Part shown: piece after piece, positions 60,146 to 64,000 of the stretch
How positions within the stretch are numbered: position 1 is the stretch's first letter
Layout: every line of letters starts with the position of its first letter
DNA from: Haberlea rhodopensis
Lineage: Eukaryota > Streptophyta > Magnoliopsida > Lamiales > Gesneriaceae
Assembly (NCBI GenBank): GCA_907163345.1
Contig: CAJQUN010000490.1
Span: 124,001 to 188,000, forward strand
Reading direction: 5' to 3'
DNA: 64,000 bases
The notes under the pieces: model-generated
Told to the model about the DNA's origin: nothing
What the model saw: only the letters and a program-made list of their open reading frames with translations
Database searches by the model: none
Position numbers and translations under genes: made by a program

Positions 60146-61079
60146 TAGTCATATAAACCCAGTACCCCATATATCATGCAAGAGTCATCCTACTCTAGTG
60201 TCACGCACGCTACAAGCGGCGATATCAAGATTTGGGTCATTCCTTGGCTATATCAACATGTATGTATAACCATACGCAAAACATTCAATGCAATCAAAAA
60301 CACCTTATGCATTTCACATATATATAGTAATGCTCGTACGTCGCACGTACCTTAAATCTCCGAAGTCCGAGCCAAGCCTTGCTCGAGTTCCATGCCCCGA
60401 GGAATGATGTGCTAACACGATAAACAATTCACCATTATTTACGAACATGTAACCTATGCTCAAGCACACCCATATCCCTCACAACATTGTCAATACACGA
60501 CAATTATCCTCTTAAAAGACCCGGGGCAGGGTACATGCAGGGAAGGAAATAAATGAGACAATCGAAATTTGTTCAAGAATGCCCTACAAAAATCGAACCT
60601 TAATCTCACAAATTTCGAACCCAATAATTCCATAATTCATCTAAAATGTGAATTAATCAATCCATAGCATGAATAATCATCCTACATGCCAAACCCCCAA
60701 ATTTGAAATCCAAATCCCTAAAATTCGAAACCCAAGCCCCTAAAATTCGAAATCCAAGAAGCATCATAATGCATCTACAACATGAATTTATCAATCCATA
60801 ACAAGAATCACCACAACCCTTCCAAAACCCCCAAAATTCGAACCCACTTCATGCATACAACCAAAATTTCGAACCAATCCCACCAACAACAATAATCCGA
60901 ACAAATCGAACACAAAAATGGCAGGGAATTGCACGAAAATAACGAAAAAGGGGTTAGGAAGATTACCCAAACGAAATCGGAAGAAAAATCGACCAAAATC
61001 GATAAACCCTAGAATTTGGGGATCGCCGCTCTTTCTCAAAATTCGACCTCAAATCGCGATGAAACTTCGAATTGATGGA

Positions 61080-61200
61080 GGGGAAAGAAGCGCCTCGTCG
61101 AGACGAAGACGGCGGTAGGTCGCACGCGCCGATCGGCGGCCGGACGGCGGCTGGCGGAGCGCCTGAAACGGCGGGGCAGGGGAGGTGACGGGAATCGCAT
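61080..61200. other. GC-rich block of the L3 LTR
   Basis: A CGG-rich stretch (GCGCCGATCGGCGGCCGG and following) contrasts with the AT-rich surroundings. No ORF of note. It occupies the part of the LTR where the L1 LTR has its palindrome cluster, so it may be a different structured element in the same place (inference). Confidence 0.4.
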
Positions 61201-61599
61201 GCGGGGAGAGAGGGAAAAATGAGGGCTGAAATGAAATTATGTCTAAAATTTGGGTTTAAATGGTATTTATAGCAAAAATACCCCGAAAAAATAATAGCCC
61301 CACAAATACATCATGATTCCTTAAAAATCATCTGTTTTCAAAAACTCTCTCTCTAACTCCAAAATCCCCTACCGGTGCTCACCCAGCACCCGAGATCCCG
61401 AGACACATTAAAAACCCAACTCTTAGGTTTTACACCGTAATGTGAATACAATCTCAACCTCTGGATCCAACGATCCCAACTGCCCAAATAAACGAGCCCA
61501 GAAGGCCCAACACCTCGATTAAATCCCAAATCGCCACGTAAACCACTTTAGGGATTATTAATACTACGGGATTAACACCTATAATCCCTGGTCATCACA

Positions 61600-61633
61600 A
61601 TATCCCCCACTAAAAGAATTTCGTCCTCGAAAT
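61600..61633 (-). other. Polypurine tract and Tekay-like motif of L3
   Basis: The minus strand reads TTTTAGTGGGGGATAT directly before the LTR. Just upstream is ATTTCGAGGACGAAAT (61618-61633), identical to the motif beside the T2 tract at 26944-26959. This ties L to Tekay. Confidence 0.8.
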
Positions 61634-64000
61634 TAGCACTGGTGTATCACGTAACACCCAGGCTGCACAACAACATGAAGCCATAACATCGATTTCTGAC
61701 CATATCAGAATCGTATTAATAAACGCGAGGATACTTACCTCTCATCTAATCTGAAACAGAGCGACATACCAAAACCAACATAACACCCAAGAGGTAAAAC
61801 GTACCTCGATGCGGGTCATCCCAAAAGTCAGCCTCTCATGACTGCAAATCAACCAATACTTACGACTGTAGATCGGACAGTCATCCTTCGTTCTAATACA
61901 ACAGTACGAACACATCCCGAATGACACCTCAACCGTAAGAACGTTGACCTCGTGTCAAACTCTGGAGTGGAATAGACTTCCAAATCCATCATAACGTCAA
62001 AGAGCGTCAGCACAACTCAACGCTAACAGTCCAAAAGCAGTTAGTCAACTGAAACTGCAAGGATTCGAATCGCTCCTGATTCTATCGTAGATATCATTCC
62101 ATGACATCTCTATCAAGACTCACGATGTCTAACATACATCGTTACGAAGGAAACACTAGTACAACCACGGTGTACACATACCAAACCTGGTTTCCACTTT
62201 CAAACTTCCTCCATCGAAGGAGTAGTCGCTTCATTGCAACTTAATTTGGGCAACTCACGGCCACAAATTCAAACAAAAGACATCTCACAAGATGTCCACC
62301 TCCGGATGTTCCAAGAATCACGTCCTGATCATAAATAACAACCGAGACTCCGCAGAGTTTACATTTCTTAAGGGGCATGCAATAAACCCATTGCATCCTC
62401 AACGCTTGTGTCGTCAGCGACACTCAACCAATCCGAAATCCTGCCATCCCTTGAAAATCCTCGGATTTAACAATCCAAACTTGGGAAGGCTGTCGCATAA
62501 CTCGAAGGAAAACACCAATAAGGGAAATACCTTAACCCTCACAAGAAAATCCCTCCTCAAGGGAGTCAACTAACTTCACGATTATCCCTCAATCATCGTG
62601 CCATGGAGATTCTCAATCTCAAGGTGTTCCATATCTCTCATCAGAGATTTAACCATCCAAAAATAGCATAACTCTATGCTTAACAGAGAGGAAATCAATA
62701 ACTGGCATCCGTATACTCACCGGTATACCTGCCTAAGCACTGATGTCGCATGCATACTCAATGCACTCGGCTCGGGTATCTACCACATATCCCTAAGCCC
62801 CAAACACAACCGTCAATTCTGAGTCATTCCTTACTCAGTGGAGGATGAAAATCGACGATTAACAATACACGGTGTGATTCCCAAAATCAACACCACTTGT
62901 ACCAACTTACCGAATCTTTCAAAGATTCCCAAATAGGTATAATACTACCTTCTTCCTCGCAAGGGAAGTGCCATCGAACTCGAGATCCACAAGTCTCGAA
63001 CCATCGTTCGGAAAAACTGGATACAATAACACCCATTGTATCCCAATACACGGGTTCCTTTAGATTGAGTCAATAACAACCTGATGACTCTCTTGTTGGT
63101 ACTCCAACATCCTGAGCTGTCCCAGACAAGTCTCCAAGATTAAACATAAACGTATACACGTTTCAGCGAGGCACGAACAACCTTAACCTCAATGACATGG
63201 TGACTACTAGAGTCCACCACAATCCACATCGTATCACCTTACGATTTGCCAAACTTGGTTCCAACGAGCAGTGTAACGGCTCTAGCAAGCCCATCATGGT
63301 GCTACACACACGCGGCAGACAACCTAGTCTCTGCCTCTTTAGGTTTACCTCAAACCTACCAATAAGACGGACGTTTCCACATGGTATAACATACTATGGG
63401 AGAAAACTCAATAGAGTAGTGGGTCTTTATCCAACATTCCTCAATGCCGATACACCCTGGACAACCCAATGTCCCTATGTACTTAACATAACCTGATCCT
63501 ACTCCCTTAGGACCCATCCTACACCCTCAAGGGTGGTGTGATCATGTCTACCACATGTCACATCGACAGAAAGCGAGTACTTTCCTCCATGATTACTCCT
63601 GTCGTCAAATCACATGGCCAAAAGCCATTCCAACGAGCATACCTCAAGGGTATCACCACTCGTAAAATGATCCCCCAATCGTAAGCTGCGGTACAATCAC
63701 ATGTACAGCGCATCCATCCATTCCTCGAGCAACCCGCTCGGTATAAGGGTCACGTCCATCGGTGTCGCACACACCACCTTGTGCTCGGTACTGGCACCCA
63801 AGGCATACCACTGAATACGTATACTCAACGCATCGATCATCGTAACGATGATGCATGTCTAATAAGACATCTCCTACACCATCGTCATCGTCATCCCGTG
63901 ACGACACATGCCAACTCATGGCATCTAAAACATTGCCCACTAGTGACGATACATGTACATCAGCGTATGTCAATCCACTATCATGCTAGTAAAAATAGGC

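Larger units (their letters stand above)
58911..61599 (-). repeat. L3 3' LTR (2.69 kb)
   Basis: On the plus strand it starts TGTAAGGACCCC and ends CCTGGTCATCACA. It has a TATA box at 59354-59361, the CGTACG/CGTACG hairpin near 60335, a 46-bp tandem repeat at 59935-60145 and a GC-rich block near 61080-61200. It contains no GATCGATC palindrome cluster, unlike the L1 LTR. Short ORFs at 60791-61118 look like chance. Confidence 0.75.
58911..64000 (-). mobile_element. L3: LARD-like element, 3' LTR and part of the interior
   Basis: On the minus strand: interior from the right edge to 61600, polypurine tract, then 3' LTR to 58911. It inserted in the H reverse transcriptase after ACATTA; the flanking CATTA (58906-58910) is probably one copy of the target duplication. 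From about 62205 its interior aligns by eye with L1 from position 1 and with L2 from 6332. It has no coding capacity. Several stems differ in sequence from L1 and L2 but still pair, for example GTGTCGtcagCGACAC near 62408-62423. Confidence 0.75.

Noticed and set aside
60791..61118. ORFs in the L3 LTR
   Set aside because: Arginine-, lysine- or phenylalanine-rich frames on opposite strands caused by local composition; not seen in the L1 LTR.

Overview
The window is plant nuclear DNA, most likely from a dicot, made almost entirely of nested LTR retrotransposons. The evidence is Tekay-type Ty3/Gypsy chromoviruses with a C-terminal chromodomain, a SIRE/Maximus-like Copia element, initiator-Met tRNA primer sites and perfect 5-bp target duplications. 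I found no host protein gene and no convincing functional RNA gene. All coding regions are broken retrotransposon polyproteins.

Layout. 1-9844 and 58911-64000 hold a large non-coding LTR element (called L here; L1, L2, L3) on the minus strand. It is LARD-like, with 2.3-2.7 kb LTRs and a ~3.8 kb interior without ORFs. 9910-18388 is a complete minus-strand Tekay element (T1), target duplication CTTTC, nested in an L LTR. 19079-20184 and 29094-29673 are plus-strand pieces of L LTRs that carry a complete plus-strand Tekay element (T2, 20185-29093, duplication ATGAT). 29674-33506 is degenerate or AT-rich DNA with a possible SINE. From 33507 to 58910 a Copia element (H) has been interrupted three times: in its 5' LTR by Tekay T3 (34351-51437, duplication TATAC), in its reverse transcriptase by a Tekay solo LTR (55970-58410, duplication TATAA), and again in the RT by L3 at 58911. 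T3 is itself interrupted in pol by a gag-protease-only Gypsy element (F, 37084-45191, duplication GACCT). The insertion order is H, then T3 and the solo LTR and L3, then F inside T3.

How the parts relate. L has no proteins, but it shares with Tekay the LTR ends (TG..CATCACA read on the plus strand), the Met-tRNA primer site, the ATTTCGAGGACGAAAT motif beside the polypurine tract, and a GTACGT/ACGTAC LTR hairpin. It was therefore probably mobilised by Tekay enzymes. F has gag and protease but no RT, RNase H or integrase, and also depended on a partner.

Most notable: the L interior is a nearly continuous chain of small stem-loops. Across its three divergent copies the stems stay paired while their sequence changes. 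Tekay LTRs carry related devices: tandem hairpins with an invariant CATCTTA loop and changing stems, and clusters of GATCGATC palindromes that also occur in the LTRs of F and of one L copy. This structural layer, shared across element families, is the best candidate here for something undescribed.
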